NCBI GenBank assembly: GCA_951230915.1
Contig: OX579638.1
Location: 11,674,696-11,738,695 of the forward strand
DNA: 64,000 nucleotides
Reading direction: 5' to 3'
From: Antitrichia curtipendula
Lineage: Eukaryota > Streptophyta > Bryopsida > Hypnales > Leucodontaceae
Shown here: positions 11,671 to 24,790 of the stretch, in pieces
Position numbering within the stretch: position 1 is the first letter of the stretch
Layout: each line of letters begins with the position of its first letter
The notes under the pieces: model-generated
Told to the model about the DNA's origin: nothing
Database searches by the model: none
Seen by the model: only the letters and a program-made list of their open reading frames with translations
Translations under genes and position numbers: made by a program

Positions 11671-12000
11671 ATGGCCGAAGGAGTGTCACGGCCAATGAAT
11701 GACCGACAGCAGGAATTTCTGAAATCCACGAAGCAACTCCGATATCAGACTGATGTGAACTTCGAAGGGCTTCTGCTTTGACTCGTGCCTTGTCAGACAT
11801 CGGAGCGGGTTCTTCGAGGCCCCAGAGGGATCCGGAGTCTGGTGCTTCAGTTCAGTTGGTGGGACCATTGAGGTCAAGTCGTCCACGTCTTGCAGAGGTT
11901 GCAAGAAGGATCCCCCATAAATTTATGCCAAAATATTTCGGAAGTTGGTTTCAAAATCAAATTGAATGAAAGGGACGGAAAGGTTGTGGAATTAGTTAAC
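11671..12000 (+). pseudogene. Relict exon, unit 1 copy
   Basis: An ATG at 11671 opens a 36-codon frame ending at TGA 11779-11781 (starts MAEGVSRPMNDRQQ, ends NFEGLLL). It is nearly identical to frames at 24234 and 57815. Downstream, a second plus-strand frame encodes KIKLNERDGKVVELVN, conserved in all units. A one-base insertion in the C run near 11915 separates it from the upstream frame. I read these as parts of one ancestral plus-strand gene of unknown function, now broken. A tiny expressed ORF cannot be excluded. Confidence 0.4.
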
Positions 12001-12120
12001 TGTTTGAGTTTGGCATGTTTACTGGCTCTGGATTGAAGGGGAAGGGAAAGAACAAGGTGCACTGATTGAAGGTACATGCCATGGGGGAAAATTGAGCAAC
12101 TTCCCAACTTAAAAAGAGAG

Positions 12121-15100
12121 CGAGTGCTACAAGGAGAGAAACTCTTTTGGAGTGGTGTCTCGCTTTCAAAAAGAATGTTTTAGGGCCCCATCTTTCACTA
12201 ACTTAGAATGTTAGGAAGGTTAGACAAATTTTGGATGTAAGGTATTGTATTGTCTAAGGTAATGACAATGAACTATAATTCTTGGACTAGCAAAATCCAT
12301 TTCTACAAATTTTAGTGCAAAGTGCACAATTATTTAACATAATAAACTAGGGCCAATTTTAGATACACCTACAATCAACAATTGAAAATTTATATTTTGT
12401 TCATTTTTAATGAGACATCAAACTTATACTAAGATAATCAAGTTTTTTTTTCTTAATTTTTCAACAATGCCTAACAAAAACTAGGATAGTTAAATGATAG
12501 AAACTAGACTCATATGCTTGTTCAAAAACTTTGAGGTGGGATTTCTTTTAGTCTTGATTTTGTGTATGATATGAGTGTCAAATGGAGCAAGACCTGAAAC
12601 ATGATTGTTAATTAACTCTAGGGGCTCTCAAATGGACAAAAGTGATTTGACTCTATAATTGTAGAATACTATTCCTTCTTTTTGTTGATATACTACATGG
12701 TCTTCTTTGAAGCTTCCTTGATGACTATCAATCGAATGAAGAATAATTTTTAAAGCATTTACCATACACTTGGTGAGTGGTTAAGCACTTAGCAATTAAA
12801 CAAATTGTAATGTAGCTACAACCATCACCTAAGTCCTACTTGCACAAGGCAAACCAGTTCTAAATTATTATTTTTAGAATACACTTAAAAGAACAATCTG
12901 CCATAGTACACTTTAACTTTGGAGAGATGCAAAGGACATATTGTATTGTGTCCTTTGGATTGTCAACCGTGCTTTGTACATATTAAAGAATGAATGATTT
13001 TCATATGATTTAACGTATGCAACTTTATTGGTGCTATAACCACATCATTGAGTTAAATTTAAGACATACTATCCAGTATATTCAATACTTTGATATTACT
13101 TTTTTCCCTTAAAACTTGGTTTTGATGTTCAAAAAGATTTCTTTTGTTTTTGAACAAAAAAATGAATCTTCTAAAGTTTTATTTCTACTCCACTTCAAAA
13201 TTTTGAAAAATTACTTTTTTAAGTAAATATTTTAGTAAAGTTTGAAGTTGAGGATCTTTACCACATTTCCAAAATATAGACTGGCACGGAAATTTCTTTA
13301 TACCACCGTGTTCTACATAAAAATTTACGTCTATTCTGAAATCATAGATTTTCTTATTATGATTTGTGTTTGATGTGAATTTTCTTCATTTTTTCTTCAA
13401 AAATTCATGATAATGTGGAATTTTCACAAAAAGATTCAAAATTTTAATGGCAGCTATTAGACATGTGATTTCATCTTTGAAAAATAAAACAAAAAAATTT
13501 CACTAAAGAATAATGAAGAAACAAATGACACATAGTGAAGGACTTTCAAATTTGACTACCTGGGCATTCTTACATTTTATCCTTTAGAGGTTAATTGTAT
13601 GAAGTACATTCAAACCTCTACAACATGATCTTCTCTACAGTGACATTCTACAATTCTACACATTTGTCTCATTATCATTGACCACATAGTACACTTATCA
13701 CACATGCAAATTGTCATTAGGATACTTAGTCATTTGGGAGGGGGGGGGAGAGATACAAATAAATCAAGGTGAAGTGAGAAAGTCAATGTTTCACTTTATG
13801 AAGCCATTTCATATAAGAATTATTTCTATATAATCATAAGTTTCTATCCTTGAGTTTCTGGATAGAGCTTCATGAAAGAAATGAGAGCAACAGTTCCTTT
13901 TGGAGCAATATTTTGCAATCATTGAGGTGTTAGAGCTTGTCAATGTGCTCAACTCATTTCTACATTTTGCTATTGAACTCCTAATGATGTTTTACGGCTC
14001 ACAATTTCTTGATCAATTTGGGCAACAATTGTATTGGTTGGATTTTGGTGAAAGAAATGGTTGTTGCTATTTCAATGAGGGGTTTGATCAATATTTTTCT
14101 ATGATTTTCGAGAAGTACTTTATTGTTTATTCAATACTCATGTCATACTTGGGTGATACTTGGTGATATCTATATCAAATATAGATGATTTGGAGCTAAA
14201 ATGTGTCTATTGGTCTTAAAATACAATAGCAATTTGTCTATTTTGACCCCCCCAAATAAAAAAATTCTTTACAAAAACTAGCCAATATCTTTTGGCTGTA
14301 GCCAATTGCCAAAAAATTATGCATATAAAAAACACTAGTTTTGTTCAAATAAAGCACAAGTGTGCCAATTCTTTTGACTAATGATTCTCTCAAAAACTAC
14401 TTTCATTTCAATGACCACGATGCATTATAATCTCCACCCAACCTTAAAAAATGAATAGAATATTGTGAAATTTTAGTAGAGTATTCTCAACCCTTTTAGC
14501 TTTCATTGAGCACATAATGGTCAACATTCAATATGATCTCACTAAATGTGCTTCTCCAAAGTGTGATGCCATGTTTTTCTATTATTCTAAAAAAAAATTT
14601 AAATTTAAATATCTACTAAATCATGTAGTCAAATAATGTGAATATTTTTTGAACTCTTCACATTCAGTATGAACTACATGATTGTGTGGTCACATTTTAT
14701 GTAATCTTGTTTAAGATGTTAGTGGCCTATTTAATAAACCCACTAGAGTCATTAGGAGTTAATCCATGTGTATCCAATCAACCGTTTTATAATTCTATAA
14801 TCCTATTAAATACCATTATAGTAAAAAATTATTGTTGAAAAGAACATAAAGTGTTTAAGATGAATCTAATGTTAAATGATTAATTAATAAAGGAAAACAA
14901 TGATGTTTTTGCAATCAATTCTTTTATTTATTTATACAGAACAATATAAACATCATTGTGATCAATCATAACAAATTTCAAGCTTTGCAAATAAAAGTTA
15001 TTTTTTTGGTAAATTTTTAGTATTAATTACTACTAAGCTGATGAGATAAAGATCTAAATTGATTTTTAAATTTGGTTGTACAAATAAATCCTTATCATGA

Positions 15101-15540
15101 TGTTGGACATCTTCTCTTCTATTGACAATTTCAAATAAGTTTTAGAAGTCATATTTTTTTTGCGTGCCCATATTCTGTTTTACAGTCCAAGAAGAGAGGA
15201 TTTTACGGAAAAAAGTGTCAAGGAAGAGGGTAGAGCCCGATAAAAAGGCGCTTTTTACATGGAATCCGTAATGCCAAGCAACGTTACTCGATTTAAACTG
15301 TTTGGGGAAAATTATCCCCGAAAAAAATCCATACCTTAAGTTAGGTTGTCTGTTTGTTTTGTTTGTTACTTTAAGATCTCTCAAACCATGCGTACCTACT
15401 TGCGTTCTTGGTACCATTGGAAAGACTTCATCATTTAGGGGTGCGTGGGCTTTGTCACATTGTACTTAGACCTACAACATGAAAGTAATTCAATTTCAAA
15501 TATTTTAAGAATTAAAAAAGTGAATTAAATTATCTTTTAT
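12121..15540. repeat. Segment D8, copy 1
   Basis: About 3.4 kb repeated at 32591-35880 and 59216-62820. In unit 1 it follows the relict exon directly, because segment D7 is missing. It holds a G-rich run (13739-13748). A plus-strand open stretch at 13900-14166 ends in SYLGDTW and is shortened to 60 codons in the other copies. I see no domain and no splice-supported gene. It probably derives from decayed transposon DNA. Confidence 0.55.
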
Positions 15541-15544
15541 TTTG

Positions 15545-18184
15545 GGAAGGAATTGTGTGCTTGAAATGAAGGCATTAGAGAGATCATTTTAAAGTCCATC
15601 CCTACTTTTCATCTTGTGTTTTGATTTTGACCTCTTTGAAACTCAGTTGAATTTAAGAACTTTTTTCCATTGTAAAACACAAGAAAGAAACTAGAGATGG
15701 AAGTAAAGGATATCTCTATCGACTAAAAATTTCTCAAGATGTATGATACTATCAATTGCAGATGTGTGCACAGAATTAACTAAGGTTGAGGGACCTGATG
15801 TCAATCAGGCCTACTTCCGAACATGTATCCAACTTGTAGGATGTGCTACTTCCAACTTTAGACTAGACCTCAAGCTTGGAATGTTTTTCTTTTGTCTTGT
15901 TCAAGGTGGAGACTAATATGGTTATGACACATGTCCAAAAGTAGTGAGGAAGAAAGTAAGAAGTAGTGAGCAAAAAAGTAGTTCTTGAATGATCCAATGT
16001 AGAAGACTCTAAACATTGGCAGCTTGACAAGTGCACTTTTTGGTTCGCAAAAATCACAATACCATCAATTTGGGGAATAAAAATCTGAAAAATTAAAAAT
16101 CTCTATATTTCCTATCTTCCTAGATGGAAATAATTTCCATCACCTCACCATTAACTCCAAAATCTATTAAATGATCAACTACTAGTGCTTCTACTTCATG
16201 CAAACATTGTTCGTCAGTTAGCCTCACATTCACTCACCAACTTGAGGTGATGCCCACCCCATCCATTCTGGAATAAACTACTTCTAGTTGAGGATCTTAT
16301 ACATTGATAGTTTAACTTATCTTTTGTAAGGTGACTACACCTATTTGTGACTATTACCAAATGCTATCTTTATAAATTCTTGCCTAAAATGTCTAATGTG
16401 AACATGAGAAACTAGGATCAATTTTGGGTTGAGAACTTTGAAAATTCAATCATGGTTACTCATAACACTATAACAAAACTTGTTTCAAAAAAACTACACT
16501 AAATTTTGAGTGCATTTCTTTTTACCATATTTTGTTAATAGTATAAAGTATCCAAAGAAGAGATGCTAAACTGCGTTGGAATTGTTTATTCGTAAGGAGG
16601 CCAAAAAATGCATTGAAATCATCTTTCAATTGGCAATATGATCTCACAAAATGTGAGATAGTTTTGGAGTTAGAACTATATTAGGTGTTGATACCTTATC
16701 TTCACTTAAAAAACACCAAATACAAACTGAAATGCTTACTTGCACATGACGTTAAACATTTCATTCAAAAATTGTTGGAGTTTTTTTTGTCAAACACTTC
16801 AATCAACTTGTCCTTTGTTCTAAAATCTTGGTTCCTAAGACAAAACATCTTCCAACTGCAATTCAAAATTTAGAGGCCCATCTGCAGTATAGTACACTAG
16901 TTTATTTAGAAGAAACTAAAGAATGGATAGAAATTTCTCCAGTCTAGAAGACCTCTTATCTACTATGGTGTGGCAAAACTTTGTTCCGCAATAACCAGAT
17001 CTTATTCCTTTAGTCTCAAAAAAAATTTATTGGCTAAGAACCTCCTCAGAGTGATTGTGGGTATTACCTCAAGGCAACTTTTTCTTATCCCAGTTTCAAA
17101 AGTTGCTACTAAGCTTTTTGATTTTGTTCGTAGAATAAATTTTTTTGAAGTCAACATGGGCTGCATCTTAGCCACGTACTCGCATTTCTTAGGTACTATC
17201 CATTCTCTAACCTTGGACCTAAGGCGGTGGCGATGAAGAAATGAATCTCTATTGTCGGAGTACTCGATAAGAATTGACCGCAAGCTTCATACCAAAAATT
17301 CCCAACCTCAAATATCAACTTCATCAAAGGGGCAATGACACCTTCTTTCTACTTTCCTTTCCAATTAGAAGAAGCTATGGCACAAACTAGATCTCTAAAA
17401 GAATTACTTTCATCTGTTCCATTATATATAACATGGTTACAATTTAATTTTTGAGAGCTGAGATTGCGTTGGGCATTTGCAACTACTGTACCCTTGGGAC
17501 CAAAAATCCCCCATCTATAGATTCTGCTCTTGTTTCCAAATTCAAGATGTTTGGGACTACATCCAATCTATTCTATATCATTTACATGGTTTGCCACCCA
17601 TTATTTAGTTCTTCTATTCTTTGGAACTTTCAAGAACTTACGATCATTTAGAATCTACTTTGATCATCTAGATCTCATACAATAATAGGGACTTTGTTCA
17701 CTATCGTTGGTTCCTAGAGTTCAGTCACAAGGCTATCTAGAATTCTCTTTAGGACACTAGACATGCAATCCAATTGAAGACCCAAACCAATGCCCATCAT
17801 CATCCTTAAGATGCTACCAACATTTAGGCCAAATTTGATCATGTTGGACTAAAATTTCTGGTAATTACTTGTGCAAATTGGTTCTAGCACCATTCAAAAC
17901 AAATGGGTCCTCTCTCTTGCTTATTCTTCATATAATTAGTTGCTTCATGACTTTTTTTTCCTCATTGTCCAACTTGTGTGGCTTAGTTGTCTCATATTTT
18001 AGTTTTATTTCTATTAATGCAATGGTTTTAAAAAAACAAATAAACATCAAACCTTTGACATAATTGGCCTCTTCATGTCCGCCAACTGCTTCAAGTGGTT
18101 GGAATTATTTCTCTCTAAAACAAATATCACAAAAAAAAGACTATAATTAAAATGAAACATTTTTTAACTTCAAGGCACAAAATT
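15545..18184. repeat. Segment D2, copy 2 (start of unit 2)
   Basis: This aligns with 4951-8054 and more closely with 49771-52410. It ends at about 18190, where the sequence jumps straight into the trihelix exon. The roughly 2.06 kb that hold the LRR exons in unit 3 are missing. No gene is supported. Confidence 0.6.
16329..16696. mobile_element. MITE with AGGTGACTACACC ends, copy 2
   Basis: TA at 16327-16328 and 16697-16698 flank inverted ends AGGTGACTACACC and GGTGTTGATACCT. It is at the same place as the copies at 5714 and 50556. Confidence 0.6.
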
Positions 18185-19063
18185 CTACAAAAATTCTTCA
18201 AATGACACTCCCTTGGAGATTGCTGGTAGATTGCGAGTAGGAGAGTCAAGAGAGCTCAATATATGGAAGTCATTGCCTACATTAGCACTCAGCTTCATAT
18301 GCTTTTGAGATATATTGGCTTTGTTGACAATTTCATCCATGGTCGAATACCATTCCTCGCTCAAGGTCGTTGACAATTTCAAGTCAAGACGCTCTTCTGT
18401 GGTGATCTCGGAAAATGTCTTACTAGTCTGCATACAATACTTCTTGTACGTCTTATAAGCCTTCAACAAAGTGTCATATCGAAGCCGACATTGGTCTAGT
18501 GATAACAAGCTTCCAAGTTTCTCTCCAATTTCTTTAGAGATGAGGTTCCAATGGGTAGCACCTCTACTCCCCTTGCAAAAGCGACCTCCTTCCAACTTAC
18601 ATGACAGTAACAGCCAAGTTTCCTCCTTGGTCATAATCTTGTTTTTCTTACTTTTCCCCTTTAAATCATTAGATAAATTTGTACATGATATTTCTTTTGA
18701 CTCACATTGTTGCTCTAAAAACCTTTCAGAGCCTCTTTGATACTCAACATGTTGTAGCTTGGGACCATTCAACCATGTTTGTGGATGTTGGGCATCTATT
18801 GAATCTTCATGAGTTGACACATGTGTGGCCTCAAAATGTGGACAATTGAAATTGATTGCACCAATGGTTTCCTCCTCATATTGCTGCTTCGGTGAAATAC
18901 TTTTACTTCTATTTTCATACTCCACGTCTCCAATTTGAAGACCGCCAATCCATTCATTGTCCAGCTTTGACATCAAGCCAGTTTGTTGGTGTTGGGCAAC
19001 AATTCCATCTTCAATGATCTCAAAACCTTGACCATTAGAAAGGGATGGGCCAATAGTGTGCAT
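18185..19063 (-). pseudogene. Trihelix exon truncated before the LRR half (unit 2)
   Basis: This encodes the same N-terminal 288 or so residues as the unit 3 gene: two acidic/glutamine-rich repeats, a lysine-rich patch (KGKSKKNK) and a trihelix (MYB/SANT-like) DNA-binding region with the ETWLLLSCKLEGGRF and QCRLRYDTLLKAYKTY motifs. Instead of reaching the splice donor, the frame runs from SKGVSFE into EFL and a stop. A deletion has removed the LRR exons and joined the exon to segment D2. If expressed it would be a DNA-binding protein without LRRs, which could still act, possibly as a competitor; that is inference. The start at 19063 is the first ATG after a likely 3' splice site (TTTTATAG) at about 19085. 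Confidence 0.6.
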
Positions 19064-19923
19064 TGCTTTGATGCATATGTCGGAGTTACCTATAAAATAC
19101 ACCCACATTTACCAGTAAGATCATGCTAAACATATCAAAAAAGGGAACTTAGTTTTGAATCTCTACTAGGTCTAAAAAATTGAAAATTCCAAAAGTACTA
19201 AAACCCCAAAGATCCAACATTCCTAAAATAAGTGACCCTCAATTGTAGCTTTCAAACAAATTAATTTGATATTTATGGCATGTGGTTTGAAGTAACCATT
19301 ATGACAACAAAAAAACATTCCTCATATACATATTAAAGTCAAAAATCTATACAACATGACCATATGTAGTTGGAGAGGGGAAATTTAACTTCAAGGTTAC
19401 AAGTAGAGGTCACTATGGTGTAATGAATAAAAACATTTAATTGAGAACCCGTAAAAACATTCATCACGGTTACTTGTAACTTCAACAAAACAATGAAGGC
19501 ACAAACAAAAAATATTTTCCACATGAAATTAGAACTCACATGTCATTCAAGAGGATTGAATATGCCATTACACTATGATCATGGAGTTGCTTATCAAAAG
19601 GTAACAATAAAGTACTTCATAACATAGAAAAGGACAATAATTCATCCTAATACGAGGGCCAAAAACAAACATCAACAACTAAATTAGGGTCTCTATAACA
19701 AAATACACAACGAAATTCAATACAACACTGTACATAGTCAGAAAATACAAATTGAAACCCTTACAAATAGTGTGACTATGATAAACTTAAGTCAAAAGAA
19801 CTAACAAGAAAAATCCATGTACTTCAATACATACATTGCTAGATGCAAGCATGGAACAAGAATCTTTTTGAATTGAGACCACTTCTATACTCTGTAATTG
19901 GATGCACACAACAAAGAGTACAA

Positions 19924-21885
19924 TCAAACAATCACAACCACATCTCTCACAATGGAAGGAACATCACCTTCATCAGATAATAAAGATTGAAGATTTCGGG
20001 TAGATCGCAAAACCTCTTGGATTGCCTTGCGCTTCCGAGTACGCTTTTCAAATAGAACGTTCAACTTATGGATGTGGTTCTGGATATGCCTCCGCTTGAC
20101 CAAAACCTTCGGTACAAAATGAGAACAAAGAAAGTCCAAACCCCTTTCAATTGAAATAAAGCTGAAAGCTGATGAAGTAGACTCCATCAAAAAGGCTTCA
20201 ATATAGTTTAAAACATATAAACCACAATCGTGGGAATTGGCTTGTTGTGGAACCTTGCACAATCAAAATACCACAACACATATACTGTAAACCTTTTTCT
20301 ACAACTTCAGCATAAAAATTTAAAGTAATCAAGAATGAATCATCTATTGCAAACAATACCTTAGCTTCCACATACTGCATTTGACACAATGCTAGTAGTT
20401 GATCCGAGTTACTTGAAGCTTCAAACCTTCCCATCCATGCTTGTAAGACATAACTGCACAAGTCACATAAACACAATCCTTACAAAACACATTGGCAACA
20501 TGCCCAATGCAAAGGTCCATTACCAAGCTCTCAAACATTCCAATCATCCACTATCATTTCTCAAAGCCAACTAACAAACTCCTGGCCAATAACAAGTCCA
20601 CGAATAGCTTCCCAATAACATACCAAACCACATAAATTATCTTTTCAATCTTATTCATCACAAGAGACACTTACAAAAATGGCTGAATTTGTCAAGTTTC
20701 AACCATGACAAACGCCAAAAATATGTACTCACATGGAACATTAAACATCAATGGAGACATCCATCTAAACAAAGGAATACGTTTTCAAGCCACCATACTA
20801 GTCCATGACTCACCTACGGATCAAGCCCTCAAAGCTCTCATGCTGCCCTTCAATCGGATCTAGATGAAATACACAAGGAAATCTCATCGTTTCACCTACA
20901 CAAAAAGCAACACAACTTAGTTTGGAAAAAGATCCACAACCAATTAGACCTTCAGAAACACGCAATGAAATGAAATACAGACTCACCTGGCGGACGAGTG
21001 AGGTGACTGAGGTGACATATTATGAGCAAGCTCCAATGTGAACTGCCATCCCAAAAGGAGAAACACGATATGAGAGCTATAACACGTGCACAAATGTGCT
21101 CTTTGTCGATGTCAACACATAATATTATACTCCGTACTGTACAAAAACAAACATCACCTATGACTATTCATCAAGTAGTGGACAAAAATTTGCAACCATC
21201 AGTAAACAGGAACACAACAGAACTACCACCTCTTAAGGATAGGAATGAAGACATAGTCCCTTGCAAAGAGGTCCACTTCCTTGGTCCACTTCCGGAGTTG
21301 CTCATAGTCCACCTTACAAGGATCGATGCCTGTGCATGCAGTGCTCTGCAAAAGTTTCGTAAAGAAAAAACTGTTGAAGAAATAAAACCGATTTCCATGC
21401 TCACGGGATAGTCCCCTCTCAAGAAACCTGCAATCAGAGTGGCCAGTCATTAGGTAGAACACGTATGTTAGGAAAGACACTGACACAAAACTACTACCCG
21501 GTCATCAAGTGATTTTCCAGGAACTAAAAAGAAAAACAGATCCCAATGTAATTATCTATCAAACACATAGCAACGACACGACTGCGCACCTAATATAGAA
21601 ATCGACAATGTTATTGCCGAGAAACCTCCCTGGTTGTAGTTCCGCCATATCTCTCTCAGTGATGGTCACCGCATCACCTTCACCTTCACCTTCAGGATAG
21701 ATAAGCAACGCTTGTGACATCTCAGCTTCGGGAGGGATCTGTTGCATAGCTAATTGATACACTGTCTCTGCTGCCCTCAAAGCATCTTCGGCTGCGAAAT
21801 TGTCAACAGGCCTCAAATCCAAATGCTGCTCCCCAGAACTACCTTCTGTCCTCTGGCCCAACACGGGCCAACTTGCAGCGGCCAT
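19924..21885 (-). CDS. ULP-type SUMO protease (peptidase C48), six exons, apparently complete
   Basis: Exons on the minus strand: 21885-21590, 21427-21230, 21042-20987, 20895-20814, 20453-20360, 20253-19924. All introns are GT/AG and phases agree, giving about 351 residues. C48 proteases cut SUMO precursors or conjugates with a His-Asp-Cys triad. All three are visible: SHWSLLIIC (His), FHLDPIEG (Asp) and VPQQANSHDCGLY (Gln and Cys). Upstream motifs GNNIVDFYIR, NRFYFFNSFFF and LRKWTKEVDLF fit the fold and most resemble the SENP6/7 (ULP2) side of the family. The tail is basic (KRRHIQ, KRTRKRK). An in-frame ATG at 21981 could add 32 residues, but a GTGAGT donor at 21954 suggests a 5' UTR intron instead. 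The truncated trihelix exon lies 0.9 kb downstream on the same strand. Proteases of this family are also carried by some plant transposons, but I see no element ends here. Confidence 0.8.
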
Positions 21886-21955
21886 GTCTTCAGTCCCGCA
21901 AGAACGACCCCAATGAAACAAGAAACCAATTGATTTGATTAGGAAGTTACTCACT

Positions 21956-23065
21956 GCTATCGTCGACGAGTCTCTGCACATCCAGGTTGCAGAACATTGA
22001 GGAGGACATGAAGAAAGAGAAAATTTATCAATGACTTTGATACGTTAGATACGAGGTCATGAAACGCCATTATAGAAGGGCCTGCTCAACTTTGCGAGAC
22101 CTATTTTCTTGAGAAAACACGAGACTACAAGACATAAGCAACTGAAAAAAAGTAATTCCTGGACATTTCTCTCTACCTAAAGTATTGCCGCACCCGCACT
22201 ACTGGAAGAGGCCAAGATGGGGAGCAAAACGTCGTTGGGCTCCATTGCTGGTTTACCAACACCACAAATGCCTGGCTGCCTAGATAAATGAAACATATCA
22301 GTTCCATAGCATCAGAAAAAACATCAGCTCTCAGCACAAGTGTGCACCTCAGCTGTCGCTCGACTTCAACGTTCACACAGGAGAATCGATCTTGCAGAGA
22401 ACTCTAATCACAACCAAATGTGGAAGCTACCTACGGCCGTCAAAACAACTTGCACCTGCTGTGCTCTGTTTCTGTTCACTAAGCAAGCGTCACCGACGGA
22501 GATTCTAAAACACCAAAACACAAAGCTACAAAGCGCTACACTAAAACGAATATGACAGGTGGTCAAGAAAATCCACGGGCCTGCATACCTTACACGCACC
22601 AGCGCTGTCTGTGAGGTTGAAGAAGACCTACGCTTGCAGCGCTCCGTTGACTAACGTAGCTACCACCAATTTGGCAACCAAAGGTGAAGGACTTCTTAGC
22701 TACCCGGACTTGCTGTGTTCGAAATTTCGTCTAAACAAGATCGACACTGAGACAAGATGGAAAATAGGACGGAATCTAAAATTGCACACACAATTGAAGG
22801 CCGCTATGCCAGAGGCGGGTTCTAGATAAGAGCACGACCAACTTTCGAGTGGCTCCCGAGTGACCAAGCATCGGAGCAAGCGAGAGACGAGATCATGCAG
22901 TGAGGTGATCAAGCAATGGAGTTCAACCACCATATTTATACAGAAGCGGAGTGACGGCAGACAAGCACGGTCGATCAGAGAATCGGTAGAACGAGCTTGA
23001 TTTCCGACGGTCGCAAAGTCGCAATGGTCCGATACCTGAGCTAAAGGTTTGCTGTTCGGAGTCAG
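21956..23065. other. Upstream region of the ULP protease gene, found only in unit 2
   Basis: This 1.1 kb is less AT-rich than its surroundings and has no copy in the other units, because unit 3 deleted it. It should hold the protease promoter and 5' UTR. A likely 5' UTR exon ends at 21955 before GTGAGT. Short open stretches on both strands show no domains, and I call no further gene. Confidence 0.4.
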
Positions 23066-23731
23066 GCACTCGGAAACCCAGAGAACGCGGCAGACGGTAG
23101 CGAAAGTGGAGCTGTCCTGGTCCAGGGCAGGAGCAGAGGGTCCGATATCCTGAACCCTGTACTCCGTACCTTATTTTGGTTCATTTGACAAAGTCCGATA
23201 TCGGAGTAAGTTTCAGGAGGCTTGAGATCACTACTGTAGTCGTGGCGTGGCACTCTCGTTCTGCAGAAGATACTTGACCGACAAGTTAAGTCGTCGGAGG
23301 TGGTTTGCGTCCTGCTGAGGGCCAGGGAGGATTGTACCCCCATCAGAGGATAAATGTAAAAATTGCCCCATATTTTTTGCTGCTTAAATTTTTTTAATTC
23401 AGAGCACCTCCTAGCTCGGTTGGGACCTCTGCAAATGTGAACTCAGAATTTTGCAAAGTTTATCATATGCAGCAAATAAAAAATTTCAGTATTTTCTGCA
23501 GGGATAAAACACGGGGCAGGCCGCCGGGGCAGTCCTCTCTAGCCAACACCAAAACCCTCCAACTTTGCAATGGCTAGAAGGGAGACTGAACCCCCTTGTA
23601 GGGCATTGGAATGGGTCAGGTCTATAGAAGTGCAAGGAGCCTTTTGCAGATGTCCAGTCCAAGTGTGAATGTAGAAAAAGAGCCCCCTATTTTATGCCGT
23701 GCTAATTGTACTTTTGTGCACCTCTTCCATA

Positions 23732-24023
23732 AGGTAGGGGGCTGTAAAAGCAACCCTTTACCAGCTGATTTGCATTTTGGGGAAGCTAAACTCCTTAAAA
23801 CAATTTTCAGTAAATTTTCATGGTAAGAAAAATGGAATTGGCATCTAACCGAAGTGGTTTCATATTTTTTGGACCTTCATGGAATTAGTTATGAATTTTT
23901 GAAGTTGAAAAACAATGGTTTCTAAAAGCGACCCCCTCTTTAAATGTATACTTCTGGTACATGTTAGAGGCAAAATCTACCAGATCGCTTTTAGAGACAG
24001 GTTGCTTTTACAGCCCCCTACCT
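23732..24023. mobile_element. MITE with 24-bp perfect inverted repeats, TA duplication
   Basis: TA at 23730-23731 and 24024-24025 flank the element. The ends start AGGTAGGGGGCTGTAAAAGC and the two 24-bp repeats match perfectly. Unit 1 has the same flanks joined without the element (TA at 10598-10599); the joined flanks are the same length base for base, so the duplication is TA. Confidence 0.75.
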
Positions 24024-24233
24024 TATATTTTTGGGCCTCTGATTGCACATACAGTATGAACTCAAAATTTAAAAATAAAAATAAAATTGCATAGCAAATA
24101 CAAATATTTTTGCATTTTCCCCAGGAGCAAAACAAGAGCCTCCGCACGAGTCTTGTTGCACTACCATAGACTCGACCAGAGCAATGCATCCAGCAGTTGC
24201 TCCCACCAATTAGCTTAATGGCAACGACGACAA

Positions 24234-24536
24234 ATGGCCGAAGGAGTGTCAGGGCCAATGAATGACCGACAGCAGGAATTTCTGAAATCCACGAAGCAAC
24301 TCCGATATCAGACTGATGTGAACTTCGAAGGGCTTCTGCTTTGACTCGCTCCTTGTCAGACATCGGAGCGGGTTCTTCGTGGCCCCCAGAGGGATCCGGA
24401 GTCTGGTGCTTCAGTTCAGTTGGTGGGACCATTGAGGTCAAGTCGTCCACGTCTTGCAGAGGTTGCAGGAAGGATCCCCACTAATCTATGCCAAAATTCA
24501 TCGGAAGTTGGTTTCAAAACCAACTTGAATGAAAGG
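24234..24536 (+). pseudogene. Relict exon, unit 2 copy, split by the LINE
   Basis: A 36-codon frame (24234-24344; starts MAEGVSGPMNDRQQ) is followed by an open plus-strand frame running through LAEVAGRIPTNLCQNSSEVG. The LINE inserted at 24536, inside the conserved KLNERD coding stretch, and the exon resumes at 31479. The unit 3 copy (57815-58210) is uninterrupted. Confidence 0.4.
24525..24536. repeat. LINE target-site duplication, left copy
   Basis: TTGAATGAAAGG directly precedes the LINE and is repeated exactly after its poly-A tail at 31479-31490. The single-copy site survives at 58106-58117. Confidence 0.85.
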
Positions 24537-24790
24537 CGAAGCGGCATGGCGCAGCTCCGGAGACGTCCAGCTTGACTGGAACAATCTGGGAGAGGAACAA
24601 GGTTTCACCATGGCCACGAGGTATCAACCACTCAACCCTTGATATGCAGGGCTGCATTTGGCAACCATTTTTGTCGTTAGCTCCGTGATCGGGCTAAGGC
24701 GCTAATCAAGGTGGAGGGGAGCTTTTTTCCAAATTTAGGGTAAAATTAGGGTTTTACGAATTGCAGATTCTAGCTCGTACCTGGATCAGA

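Larger units (their letters stand above)
23066..24536. repeat. Segment D6, copy 2
   Basis: Almost identical to 56659-58117 and a diverged match to unit 1 from 9987. It includes a 292-bp MITE and the relict exon. It is interrupted at 24536 by the LINE and resumes at 31479. Confidence 0.7.

Noticed and set aside
23732..24023. Reading this MITE as a Harbinger-type element with a 3-bp TTA/TAA duplication
   Set aside because: The empty site in unit 1 aligns base for base only if the duplication is TA.
23977..24450. 157-codon minus-strand ORF, identical in unit 3 (57558-58031)
   Set aside because: It runs through the end of a MITE and lies antisense to the relict exon. The two copies are alike simply because the whole region is nearly identical; the unit 1 counterpart is broken into different frames.
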